Position numbers and translations under genes: made by a program | In this document: piece by piece, positions 15,760 through 23,906 of the stretch | Layout of the letters: each line of letters opens with the position of its first letter | Position numbering within the stretch: position 1 is the stretch's first letter | The notes under the pieces: generated by a model | The model's database searches: none | Told to the model about the DNA's origin: nothing | The model's input: only the letters and a program-made list of their open reading frames with translations | Source: Kiritimatiellia bacterium | GTDB lineage: Bacteria > Verrucomicrobiota > Kiritimatiellia > RFP12 > UBA1067 | Assembly (NCBI GenBank): GCA_017563185.1 | Contig: JAFXIL010000173.1 | Location: forward strand, 1 to 37,797 | Length of the DNA stretch: 37,797 bases | Direction: 5' to 3'

Positions 15760-16475
15760 CCTCTCGCTCCCAGCATCTCGCGCGCTCTGGCGAGTTCATC
15801 TTCGCTCGGCGGGCGAACTCCGCCCAGCGTGTATTCAAGGCCAAGCATGCGCCACTTCTCCTCGCCCATCGAATGGTACGGCAGCACGTCAACGCGCTCA
15901 ACGTTGGGAAGCGTTGAAATGAAGTCGCCGAGGCGGCGCAGATCGTCCTCGGAATCCGTCACGCCCGGCACAAGCACATGGCGGATCCACACGCGCACGC
16001 CGAGATCTGCGAGGCAGCGGGCGCAGGCTAGGACGTTCGCGTTGCCCGCGCCGGTGAGCGCGCGGTGCGCGGCGGAATCGATGTGCTTCAAGTCAAGGAG
16101 CACCGTGTCGCACGCGGCGAAGAGGCGCGCCTGCACGCGTGATGCAGGATCAAATGGCCCCGCCGCAGTGTCGAGGCAGGTGTTCACGCCCTCGCCGTGC
16201 GCGCGTTCGAAAAGCTCCGCCACAAACTCCGCCTGCGCCATCGGCTCGCCGCCGCTCACGGTTATCCCGCCCTCTTCGCCCCAGTATGCTCGGTAGCGGA
16301 GCGCGCGGGCAAGCACATCCTGCGGTTCGGCTTCGGTCCAGCGCCCTCCCGCCCAAGTGTCGGGATTGTGGCAGTAGCGGCAGCGGAACGGACAGTCATG
16401 CATGAACACGACGAACCGCACTCCTGGTCCGTCTGCCGCGCCGAAAGTCTCGTACGAATGGATGCGTCCCGTCAT
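15756..16475 (-). CDS. pflA: pyruvate formate-lyase activating enzyme
   Basis: Radical SAM enzyme that installs the glycyl radical on pyruvate formate-lyase or a related glycyl-radical enzyme, pointing to anaerobic metabolism. The iron-sulfur motif CPFRCRYCHNPDTW has Cys28, Cys32 and Cys35. The SAM-binding GGITVSGGEPMAQ follows, and VLLDLKHID and LPYHSMGEEKW match PflA. Length 239 residues, normal. The ATG overlaps the stop of the upstream pectate-lyase-fold gene (ATGA), and its own stop overlaps the murI start. No glycyl-radical enzyme gene is in the window, so its partner lies elsewhere. Confidence 0.93.
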   Translation of the reverse strand: MTGRIHSYETFGAADGPGVRFVVFMHDCPFRCRYCHNPDTWAGGRWTEAEPQDVLARALRYRAYWGEEGGITVSGGEPMAQAEFVAELFERAHGEGVNTCLDTAAGPFDPASRVQARLFAACDTVLLDLKHIDSAAHRALTGAGNANVLACARCLADLGVRVWIRHVLVPGVTDSEDDLRRLGDFISTLPNVERVDVLPYHSMGEEKWRMLGLEYTLGGVRPPSEDELARAREMLGARG

Positions 16476-18736
16476 GGTTCGCGTACGGGCAATGGACCAG
16501 GCTGGACGCGGCCGCCGCTGCGCTCAACGTAGGCGTGCCTTCTATGCCGATAGCGCGGGGCCACGATGCGGACGTCGCCATCGTGCACGTATATCGGCCC
16601 GGAAATCGAATTGAACGAGTCTAGCGTCACGCGTCCCTTCCCGCGCTGCACTAGCGTGGGCTTCTCCACCCAGAACTGCGAGGCGCGGAATTCGCTCACT
16701 CCGCGGTCGGAGGGCGCAAGCCAGATGCCGGACTTCTCGACGGGGGAGGCGCTGTCGAACGGGACGATCTGCGCGAGGACGGCGTCGAGGCGGCTCGACG
16801 GCGCCTGGTCCACCACCACCCCGCGCGCGCCAGTGTCGGTGCCGTGTATGAAAAGATTCGCCTTGTTCCGGCCGTAGAACGCAATGCCGTCCCGCGCCGC
16901 ATACAGGAACGTGCCCATGATCGTCTCGTCCACGCAGTCGCGGAACACGAATCCCTCCAGATGCTCGCGCAGCCACCCTGCCTCCCACCCCGCGACGGGC
17001 GGCTTGCCCCACGGACGCGGCGGATTCTTCGCCACAGGCAGTCCCGGCGGACGACGCAGCGCATAGTGCGGGTTGAACTGCAGATCCTGCACCCAGCCGC
17101 CCTTGGCACTGCGGCCTACCTGAAGCGCGCGCCGCCAGCAGCAGCCCGAAAGGTAGGAGATGTAGTGCCCGTCGGACGGATTCGACGCGAAGTCCGCACC
17201 CTGCCAGCCATTTCCGATGTTCACGTCGCGCAGCCAGCACCCCGGCCCGAGCGAGCGCACGGTCCATGGATACGGCACAGGCGAAATCGAAGTCTCCTCC
17301 GGGTACCAGAAGGCGAGTCCGCGCAGTCCCGAGTCCCTCTCGAGCGACACGAACGGCGCACCGTCCTCTTCGCCGCGCCCCTGAAGCGGCATCAGCACCG
17401 ATCCGCCGGAGCACGTGTGGTGCGGCACGCCCGACGCGCCGCGCAGCTCCACGCCGGATGGCACGCGGATGTCGCCCCTGAACCTGTAGAATCCCGCTGG
17501 CACGTACACCGTGCCGCCGGACTTCGCCGCATTGAGCGCGCGCTGGAAGGCGCCGGCATTGTCCTCCGCATCCGGCGACGCGCCGAACGCCGTCACGTCG
17601 AATAAGGCGCGTCCTTTGGGACGCGGAGGCTTGCGGCTTGGCAGCGGCAACGTCGCCTTCACATCCCTCACCACGACGAATCTGTTAGTGGCCGGCGGAT
17701 TGCCTAAGAAATCGCATCCGTAGAACTGCACCACCGAATTGAATTCGTTCCCGAGCTTGACGGACTTGTCACTTCCCTTCAGCGAGCAGCCGTACAACGC
17801 CAGCCCAACCTCGTTCAACGCCTCCAGTTCGAGCGCCGTGCCGCATTCCAAGATCATGCTGCGCGCCATCACGGCATTCGTGAGCCCCTGCCCGCCTTTG
17901 CGGTAGCGCACTCCCGTGCGGTAGCAGATCACAGTGAGACCGCGCACGAACTCCCAGTCGCTTCGGCCGAACTCAACGCCCACTGTGTCATGCCCGAGCA
18001 GCCAGTCGCAAAGCGCCTTGCGTTCGGCGCTTGTCGACTTGCGCGGGAACACGCACCAGGGCGCAGGCGACACGGCCACGTTCACAAGGCGCCCGATGTC
18101 GGTGGTGCTGTCTATGAAGATGCCCGTCTTGAGCGCGCAGATGCGCACGTCCCTGATCGTGTGCAGCTCGTTCCACTCGGGGCCTATCGCGATGCCGCGC
18201 CAGGCGTTCACGATCGTGCAGCTCTCGACGGTCTGGTTGTCGTTGGCGACAGGCGGATTCTTGGCGGTGCGTATGGTCCACGGGTACGGCACTGGATTTG
18301 CAAGCGTCTGCTCAGGATACCAGAACACGAGCCCAACGAGCCCCGCCCCGGGGAAGACCGTGAACGCGGCGGGGCCGTCCTCGTCGCCTCGTCCACCAGT
18401 AATGCGCAGCACCGTGGAACGGCCATTCGGGACAGAATCGGAATATAGCGCGTAGTCGCCGCGCAAGGTCACGCCCACAGGCACGCGCACGGGAGAGGAG
18501 ATCGTGTATTCGCCAGCCGAAAGAAACACCGTGCCGCCGCCCATGCGCCGCACTTCGTCAAGTGCGGACTGTATGCGCTCGGTGGCGTCTTCCTTCACGC
18601 CGGCCGCGGGACGCAGCACGCGTTCGGCCACAACAAGATCGTCCGTGGCGTTGACTGTCTTCACCACCTCAACGCCAGGCGCCGCCCCGCACATGACGGC
18701 TGCAGCGCATAGCATAAGCATCCTTCGGCTTTGCAT
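16472..18736 (-). CDS. secreted tandem pectate-lyase-superfamily (beta-helix) protein
   Basis: Exported 754-residue protein with two copies of the N-terminal module of pectate-lyase-superfamily beta-helices. Copy 1 begins near residue 47 (RIQSALDEVRRMGGGTVFL, then PVGVTLRG). Copy 2 begins near residue 379 (DVTAFGASPDAEDNAGAF, then PSGVELRG). Both continue with nearly the same text, GLVGLVFWYPEQ at about 132 and GLRGLAFWYPEE at about 470, each followed by PVPYPWT. The gene thus arose by internal duplication; copy 1 has lost the leading VTAFGA strand. The ATG at 18736 is chosen for AGAGGA seven bases upstream and the signal peptide (MQSRRMLMLC...GAA). Stop overlaps pflA. Likely acts on or binds extracellular polysaccharide; no catalytic residues could be assigned. 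Confidence 0.8.
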   Translation of the reverse strand: MQSRRMLMLCAAAVMCGAAPGVEVVKTVNATDDLVVAERVLRPAAGVKEDATERIQSALDEVRRMGGGTVFLSAGEYTISSPVRVPVGVTLRGDYALYSDSVPNGRSTVLRITGGRGDEDGPAAFTVFPGAGLVGLVFWYPEQTLANPVPYPWTIRTAKNPPVANDNQTVESCTIVNAWRGIAIGPEWNELHTIRDVRICALKTGIFIDSTTDIGRLVNVAVSPAPWCVFPRKSTSAERKALCDWLLGHDTVGVEFGRSDWEFVRGLTVICYRTGVRYRKGGQGLTNAVMARSMILECGTALELEALNEVGLALYGCSLKGSDKSVKLGNEFNSVVQFYGCDFLGNPPATNRFVVVRDVKATLPLPSRKPPRPKGRALFDVTAFGASPDAEDNAGAFQRALNAAKSGGTVYVPAGFYRFRGDIRVPSGVELRGASGVPHHTCSGGSVLMPLQGRGEEDGAPFVSLERDSGLRGLAFWYPEETSISPVPYPWTVRSLGPGCWLRDVNIGNGWQGADFASNPSDGHYISYLSGCCWRRALQVGRSAKGGWVQDLQFNPHYALRRPPGLPVAKNPPRPWGKPPVAGWEAGWLREHLEGFVFRDCVDETIMGTFLYAARDGIAFYGRNKANLFIHGTDTGARGVVVDQAPSSRLDAVLAQIVPFDSASPVEKSGIWLAPSDRGVSEFRASQFWVEKPTLVQRGKGRVTLDSFNSISGPIYVHDGDVRIVAPRYRHRRHAYVERSGGRVQPGPLPVREP

Positions 18737-18738
18737 GT

Positions 18739-19815
18739 TCACTTCCTCTTTTTGCGATGCTTGCCAGCGTCGGGCGCATCGAGCGGCTTAGAGAGGTAGT
18801 GCCAGCCGTGCCTGAACTTGCCGCCCTTTAGCTTGCCATCCACAATGGAATAGGCGCGCTTCGTGCGGCGGATGGCGCTGTTGCAGTTGCCGTCCATCGT
18901 GTAGAGCGTGCCGTCGGGGTAGCGGTCGATGACGGAGATGAAGTGGCCTTCGAGCGCGATCACGTCGCCTGCACGGATTTCCGAGGCGTCGTTGAACTGT
19001 TCGCCGGCGTTGAAGTTGCGCGCGTCGAAGAGGTACTTCGCGAAGTCGGTGACGAAGGCGGCGCAGCCGCCGTTGCCGCTGCGAACGAGCAGGGGGTGCG
19101 TGGAATTGTCCCAGTGGCGCCCGGGCTGGTAGGGGTCTTCCCCGATCAGGTCTTCGATGCGCTCATGGTAGTAGCGCTCGTTCTCGCTCTCGCCGAATGG
19201 ATGATCCTCACGCACGAACACGAGGCGCGCGGCCACATGGTGTTCGCCGAGCACATAGTTGCGCATGCCGAGGCAGAGAAGCTTGAAGACGTACTCGTCC
19301 CTGCCGTGCGACGACTTGCGAACTCGCTTCTCACCGAGCTTCCAGGCGTCCTCCTCCACGCGCATGCAGCCGACGAGAGCCGGCTTCGCGTAGCCGTTCG
19401 CGCGGTACAGGAGGCAACGCACGCCATCCGGCGCCTTGTACTCGGCAGGCGGATGCACCTTCACCTGCGAAAAGTCGAGGACGTCCTCGATCCTGAACCA
19501 TCCAGTGAGATAGTCGCCGCCGCGCGCCCCCACCGGGTACGCAAGCTGCACTACCTTCTTGTCGTCGGAGATCGCCAGCAACACCAGCTCATCGCCCGCG
19601 ATGTTCACCGAGAGATTCTTCGTGTACGTGCGCTTCTTCTCGGAGACTAGCGGGAACGCCTTCTTCGCCTTGGGCTTCGCCGGCATGGCGTGGAACGACA
19701 ACGGCAGGTGATCAGCGAGCTTCGCAAGCACGGCAGGCGGCACGGCACCGCCCGCCAGCATCGCAGCGCACGCAACGGCGGCGAGCAGAGCGAGTTTTGC
19801 GGAAGACGTCTTCAT
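18739..19815 (-). CDS. secreted SH3-like plus NlpC/P60- or CHAP-like protein
   Basis: A 358-residue exported protein (signal peptide MKTSSAKLAL...GGA). Residues about 57-115 look like a bacterial SH3-type domain. The C-terminal part holds a possible papain-like site: Cys251 in NGGCAAFVTDFAKYL, His291 in EGHFISVIDRYPDG and an acid/amide around DGN (308-310). The context ASEIRAGDVIALEGH is typical of NlpC/P60 and CHAP amidases, which cut peptidoglycan peptides. The last eight residues are very basic (GKHRKKRK). ATG at 19815 has AAGGAG six bases upstream. It ends two bases before the pectate-lyase-fold gene. The enzymatic role is inference from the Cys/His spacing; a non-catalytic envelope protein is possible. 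Confidence 0.66.
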   Translation of the reverse strand: MKTSSAKLALLAAVACAAMLAGGAVPPAVLAKLADHLPLSFHAMPAKPKAKKAFPLVSEKKRTYTKNLSVNIAGDELVLLAISDDKKVVQLAYPVGARGGDYLTGWFRIEDVLDFSQVKVHPPAEYKAPDGVRCLLYRANGYAKPALVGCMRVEEDAWKLGEKRVRKSSHGRDEYVFKLLCLGMRNYVLGEHHVAARLVFVREDHPFGESENERYYHERIEDLIGEDPYQPGRHWDNSTHPLLVRSGNGGCAAFVTDFAKYLFDARNFNAGEQFNDASEIRAGDVIALEGHFISVIDRYPDGTLYTMDGNCNSAIRRTKRAYSIVDGKLKGGKFRHGWHYLSKPLDAPDAGKHRKKRK

Positions 19816-19841
19816 GGCGTTCTCCTTATGTCTTTTGCGCC

Positions 19842-21308
19842 TTAACCTTTAAGCACTTTCTCGAAGTCGAGTCCGTAGCGGCGAAGCTCGTCGGGAAGAT
19901 TGTACTTGCCGCGCGCGAACGGCTTCATAAGCTTCTTCGCCTCTTCGCTGCCGGGCCTCTCCTCGGCGGCGCACCACGAGACCGACGCGCCGTCCTTCTT
20001 GCCGCGGCCAAGCTCCATGCACATCTGCCCGAGGCAGCATGCGGTGGACGAGCGCTGGGCAGCCTCGGCGTTGGTGACGGTGAAAGACGGATCGTCCTTC
20101 CTGATCGCCTCGAGCCAGTTCTTCCAGTGGTCGCCCGACGTTGCGAGCGGAATCTCCGGCTTCGCGATCTTCTCCAGCAGGCGGTTCTTCGAGGCCATGA
20201 GCGGCTGCATCCTGCCGTTGGCGGGAACGTCGGGGTCGCTTGGCGTCACCTTCACCGCGCCGCGCATGCAGTAGAGCCACTCGCCCCCCTCGCCGATGAA
20301 CTTCACGCCCATGGGGAACTTGTTGCACACGTGCAGCTCGGTCTTGCCGCCGTTGTAGGAGTAGTGCAGGTTGTAGGTGGTGTGCACGTTCCAGAGACGG
20401 CCGCGGGAGGTGTCCATCCACTCGCACGTGCCGCTCACGCTTTCAGGGCCGGAGGCGTCCTTGCCGAGGCCCCACTGCGCGATGTCGATGTGGTGGGCGC
20501 CCCAGTTGGTGATCATGCCCCAGCCGTAGGGGGCCATCTGGATCCAGCCGGGACGATCCCCGATGCGCCTGAGATTCTGCGTGTGGACGCGCGTCCAGTT
20601 GTACGGCGTCACGTCCGCTCCCGGCGTGGGACCAAGCCACATGTCATAGTTCAGGTTCTCGGGCACCGGCTCCACCTTCGAGCTGCCGCCCGCCTTGTCA
20701 AGGCCGATTCCAACCTCCACGCGGCGGATCTCGCCGATGCGCCCGTTGCGCACGAGCTCGCACACGCGGTGGAACTGCTCCACGCTGCGCTGCCACGATC
20801 CCACCTGAACGACGCGCCTCTTCAGCTTCGCGATGTTTGCGATGACGCGGCCTTCGGTTATCGTCTGCGCGAACGGCTTCTGCAGCCACACGTGCTTGCC
20901 GGCGGCGAGCGCCGCGCAGGCGACTAGCGCGTGCCAGTGGTCGGGCAGGCATATCTCCACGGCGTCGATGGAGGGATCGGCGAGAAGGTCGTGGTAGTCG
21001 GCGAACGCCTTCACCGCGGCGTTCTCCTCCTTGAGGAGCTTGCGGTAGCGTCCCTTCACGTAATCCACGCCGTGTTTGAGGCGCTTTGAGTCAAGGTCGC
21101 ATACAGCCGTGAAACGGCAGAGGTCGGTGTACTTGATCGCGAGCGGAATGTCCATTGTTGTCGAGATGCGGCCGATGCCGATCACGCCCACGTTCACCTT
21201 CTCGTTTGCCGCGAAGCGGCGCACGCTGCCGGCGAACGCGGACGGGAACAGGAACGGCGCCGAGAAGGCGGCCGAAGCCGCGAGGAAGCTGCGACGTGTT
21301 GTTTTCAT
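19842..21308 (-). CDS. Tat-exported Gfo/Idh/MocA-family oxidoreductase (1)
   Basis: NAD(P)-dependent sugar or sugar-derivative dehydrogenase of 488 residues. The twin-arginine signal TTRRSFLAASAAF is at the N-terminus. The Rossmann motif GVIGIGRIS is near residue 41, and the family KP motif appears as LQKPF (about 142-146), with Gln where Glu is common. WGMITNWGAHHIDIAQWGLG matches the substrate-domain helix of the family. The ATG at 21308 is chosen because AAAGGAG lies eight bases upstream; an ATG at 21314 is too close to it. Export through Tat implies folding with cofactor inside, then action in the periplasm, common in PVC bacteria. Its partner substrate is unknown. Confidence 0.87.
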   Translation of the reverse strand: MKTTRRSFLAASAAFSAPFLFPSAFAGSVRRFAANEKVNVGVIGIGRISTTMDIPLAIKYTDLCRFTAVCDLDSKRLKHGVDYVKGRYRKLLKEENAAVKAFADYHDLLADPSIDAVEICLPDHWHALVACAALAAGKHVWLQKPFAQTITEGRVIANIAKLKRRVVQVGSWQRSVEQFHRVCELVRNGRIGEIRRVEVGIGLDKAGGSSKVEPVPENLNYDMWLGPTPGADVTPYNWTRVHTQNLRRIGDRPGWIQMAPYGWGMITNWGAHHIDIAQWGLGKDASGPESVSGTCEWMDTSRGRLWNVHTTYNLHYSYNGGKTELHVCNKFPMGVKFIGEGGEWLYCMRGAVKVTPSDPDVPANGRMQPLMASKNRLLEKIAKPEIPLATSGDHWKNWLEAIRKDDPSFTVTNAEAAQRSSTACCLGQMCMELGRGKKDGASVSWCAAEERPGSEEAKKLMKPFARGKYNLPDELRRYGLDFEKVLKG

Positions 21309-21364
21309 TGTCATGACTCCTTTGGGTTGCGTTGAGAATGTTGCTTCGCATCCGCGCCATGCGG

Positions 21365-21856
21365 CTATTCGGACGCCTTGAGCTTGATGATCTGGCCGAC
21401 CTTGAGGTTCGCCATGGTCTTTTCGTCCACGCCGTTGAGCTTCGCTATCTCGGCGGGAGTGCTGCCGCACTTGCGAGCAAGGTGGGTAAGATTGTCTCCC
21501 GCCTTCACAGTATATTCTCGCGTCTTCACGGCTCCGGGCGTCGCAGGCGCTGCGGAGGACGGCGTGGCCGTACGCGAAGAAGCCGATGCACGCGGCGGCG
21601 TGGCCGTATGCGCGGCGACGCCAGTGGGCTCAGCTGCTGCGGCATCTTGTGGCACGCCAGACGCGACGTCGGCGGGCGGCGCGTCAATCGGCGCCTCCTG
21701 CTGGCCGACGTCGGAGAGCGGGGATGGCTCAAGCGGAGGCGGTGGCGTGGACGACGAACCAGTCCACACGAAGAACATTATCACCGCCACGTGGCAAGCC
21801 AGGCTGCATAAACCCGCAATTCCCCATCTGATCATGTCGTTTCCGTCAAATCTCAT
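21365..21856 (-). CDS. membrane-anchored LysM protein
   Basis: A 163-residue protein with one transmembrane helix (about 10-32), an Ala/Pro/Ser-rich spacer (35-110) and a C-terminal LysM domain (about 114-160: YTVKAGDNLTHLARKCG, then IAKLNG and LKVGQIIKL). LysM binds N-acetylglucosamine glycans such as peptidoglycan, so this protein probably tethers the membrane to the wall. Start at 21856 has AGAGG seven bases upstream. An ATG seven codons later is possible. It is the first gene after an extended -10 promoter and precedes the Tat oxidoreductase by 56 bases. Confidence 0.83.
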   Translation of the reverse strand: MRFDGNDMIRWGIAGLCSLACHVAVIMFFVWTGSSSTPPPPLEPSPLSDVGQQEAPIDAPPADVASGVPQDAAAAEPTGVAAHTATPPRASASSRTATPSSAAPATPGAVKTREYTVKAGDNLTHLARKCGSTPAEIAKLNGVDEKTMANLKVGQIIKLKASE

Positions 21857-21894
21857 TCCAGAACCTCTTTCGACTCTAATTTGCTTTTCGTCAT

Positions 21895-21903
21895 ATTATA
21901 CCA
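21895..21903 (-). promoter_or_regulatory. extended -10 promoter of the LysM gene
   Basis: On the minus strand TGGTATAAT (21903-21895) is a perfect extended -10, the same nine bases as before the beta-helix gene. No recognisable -35 hexamer lies 16-18 bases upstream, as is allowed for extended -10 promoters. Predicted leader to the ATG at 21856 is about 32 bases. Confidence 0.5.
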
Positions 21904-21989
21904 TAAGTTCTCGGACTTCGGCTGAAATCTTTTACGGGCAGGCAAGCACGAAGGCGAGAATTCAGCTCGTCCACCGATGCGGACAGGTT

Positions 21990-22895
21990 CTACGTGTTTG
22001 GCAGGTGATGTTTCGAAACCGCACGCGCGAACGCGAGCCATTCTTCGTTCGAAAGCTCCTCTGGGCGCGCCGACGAAAGTTCGATCGCGCTCTTTCCTCC
22101 TGCGCGCGCCACCGGCAGCGAAAGCGCCTCCGCCGGCATGCCATGCGTCTTGAATATCGCTCCAAGCTGCTTGCGTCGATGCTCGAACGCCAGCTTCGTC
22201 ATGCGGTGGAAGGCCTCGCGCACCGCGCACGGAACCGCGTCGTTCCTGTGGTGGCGCACGAGCCTGACGACGGTGGAGCCGATTTCAGGACGCGGCCAGA
22301 AGCACGACGCCGCGACTTTGCGCACAGGCGACACGTCGTAGTCAAGCTGCGCCCACACGCCTGCGAGCGAACGCGTCTTCGAGCCGGGCCCGGCGGAAAG
22401 ACGTTCCGCCACCTCGGTCTGCACAAGCACCACCATCACGTCCGGCGGACGCCTCTCTGGCGCACCCTGCGGGTCAACCATCTTCACCAGCTCCAGCAGA
22501 ATGCGCGTTCCGGCCTGATAGGGAAGGTTCGAGACCATGAACGGGAAACCGTTGCAGCCTCCGGCCCGTATCGAGTCGAGCGCGTCGCCCTCAATCACCT
22601 CCAACGCGGCAGGCGAGCCAAGAGAGGCGGCAAGCCGTGCGGCCAGAACGGGATCCTTCTCTATCGCCGCAACTGCACAGCCGCGCGCGAGAAGGCCTTC
22701 GGTGAGAACGCCAAGACCAGGGCCAATCTCAAGGACGCGCGGTGGCGGAACGGACGTCGACGGGATGTCTGCTGCGTCGATGATCGCGTCTAGCGCGTTC
22801 TTGTCGATGAGAAAATTCTGGCCCAGCACCTTGTTCGGGTGGAAGCCGTTTTCAAGGCACCAGGCCTTCACCTGGCTTGGGCTTGTGAGGTTCAT
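21990..22895 (-). CDS. rsmA: 16S rRNA (adenine1518/1519-N6)-dimethyltransferase
   Basis: KsgA/RsmA dimethylates two adjacent adenines in helix 45 of 16S rRNA during small-subunit maturation. Motifs: LGQNFLID (24-31), SAM-binding EIGPGLGVLTEGLL (from 56), acidic IEKD (78-81) and the catalytic SNLPYQAGT (122-130). Start at 22895 (MNLTSPSQVK) gives 301 residues, normal for the family. No good ribosome site is visible before this ATG, and it lies 19 bases past the surA-like stop, so translation may depend on the upstream gene. The surA-rsmA neighbourhood recalls the enterobacterial surA-pdxA-rsmA order, here without pdxA. Confidence 0.93.
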   Translation of the reverse strand: MNLTSPSQVKAWCLENGFHPNKVLGQNFLIDKNALDAIIDAADIPSTSVPPPRVLEIGPGLGVLTEGLLARGCAVAAIEKDPVLAARLAASLGSPAALEVIEGDALDSIRAGGCNGFPFMVSNLPYQAGTRILLELVKMVDPQGAPERRPPDVMVVLVQTEVAERLSAGPGSKTRSLAGVWAQLDYDVSPVRKVAASCFWPRPEIGSTVVRLVRHHRNDAVPCAVREAFHRMTKLAFEHRRKQLGAIFKTHGMPAEALSLPVARAGGKSAIELSSARPEELSNEEWLAFARAVSKHHLPNT

Positions 22896-22914
22896 CTGTG
22901 GAACGGGGATGGGA

Positions 22915-23877
22915 CTAGTTGTCGCTAGGAGGAGGATTGACCTTGATGAACGCCTCATTGCGGAGACGACTCACCCACTCCTTGTACCGTGCGGCTGAAA
23001 GCTCCTGCTTCACATTGGCGGCGATTTCATCGTAGGCTTCTCGGAACGAAAGATCCTTGGCGGGGGATTCTGCGTCCTTGCGCACGATGAAGCCCCAACC
23101 GTCGAGATTGACGAGGGGGGAGACGTTGCCAACGCCGAGCTTGGCTATGGCGGCGGCGATCTCGGGACGGAAGGCCTCGCCGGGATCGACGTCCTTCCAC
23201 TGCCCACCGTCCTTTGCATGAGAATCGGCAGAGAAGCGCTTCGCGAGATCGGAGAACGTCTCGCCCTTCGCAATGCGGTCGAAGACGTCCTTCGCGCGGG
23301 TCTCCACCGACGTGTCTCCTTCGGCGGCAGGCGGACGCAGCAGGATAACGCTCACTGTGGTGCGCGCCGGGCGGCTGTAGCGGTCGCGGTGGAGCTGATA
23401 CTCGGCCTGCATGGCGGCTGGCGTGGCCTGAACATCCTTCTCCACCATCTGGTAGCACATCGCCTGTACGATCATCTCGTCGCGAATCTGGTTGCGCCAG
23501 TCGATGGGGTCGATGCGCGACTGCGCAAGAGCGGTCTTGAGCTTGTTGTTGTCGCCGCCGAAGTTGTCCTTCACAATCTCGCGCACGCGGTTGTCGACCA
23601 CCCACTCCTGTATCTCGAGCTTGCGCTTCGCGGCCTCGCGCAATATGAGACGCCTGTCAACCGCTAGGTTGACGGCGTTCGAGTAGGCTGCGGCAAAGTT
23701 CATGTCCTCCGCCTGCGGCCTGCTGCGCCTTATCGCGCCAGCCACTTCGCTGATGGTGATCACGTCGTCGTTGACCTTGGCGGCGATGCCGTCCAGCGTG
23801 GCCGCCCCTGCGGCGGCGGCGGCGAGCGCGGCTGCCGCGCACACCGTCTTTGCGACAAATGTAGTCTTCATGTGCAT
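22915..23877 (-). CDS. SurA/PpiC-type periplasmic peptidyl-prolyl isomerase
   Basis: Exported chaperone/isomerase of 320 residues that probably helps outer-membrane or periplasmic proteins fold. Signal peptide MHMKTTFVAK...AGAA. An N-terminal SurA-like helical domain (about 28-165, IAAKVNDDVITISEV) precedes one parvulin domain (about 172-267: SVILLRPP, ETFSDLAKRFSADSHAKDGGQW, then GNVSPLV and GWGFIVRKD). E. coli SurA has two parvulin domains; this has one, closer to PrsA/PpiC length. ATG at 23877 has GGA six bases upstream; an ATG at 23871 is an alternative. It lies between the second Tat oxidoreductase and rsmA, probably co-transcribed. Stop codon TAG. Confidence 0.85.
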   Translation of the reverse strand: MHMKTTFVAKTVCAAAALAAAAAGAATLDGIAAKVNDDVITISEVAGAIRRSRPQAEDMNFAAAYSNAVNLAVDRRLILREAAKRKLEIQEWVVDNRVREIVKDNFGGDNNKLKTALAQSRIDPIDWRNQIRDEMIVQAMCYQMVEKDVQATPAAMQAEYQLHRDRYSRPARTTVSVILLRPPAAEGDTSVETRAKDVFDRIAKGETFSDLAKRFSADSHAKDGGQWKDVDPGEAFRPEIAAAIAKLGVGNVSPLVNLDGWGFIVRKDAESPAKDLSFREAYDEIAANVKQELSAARYKEWVSRLRNEAFIKVNPPPSDN

Positions 23878-23906
23878 CTTAATTCCATTGCGGTTTTGAA
23901 CATCCG

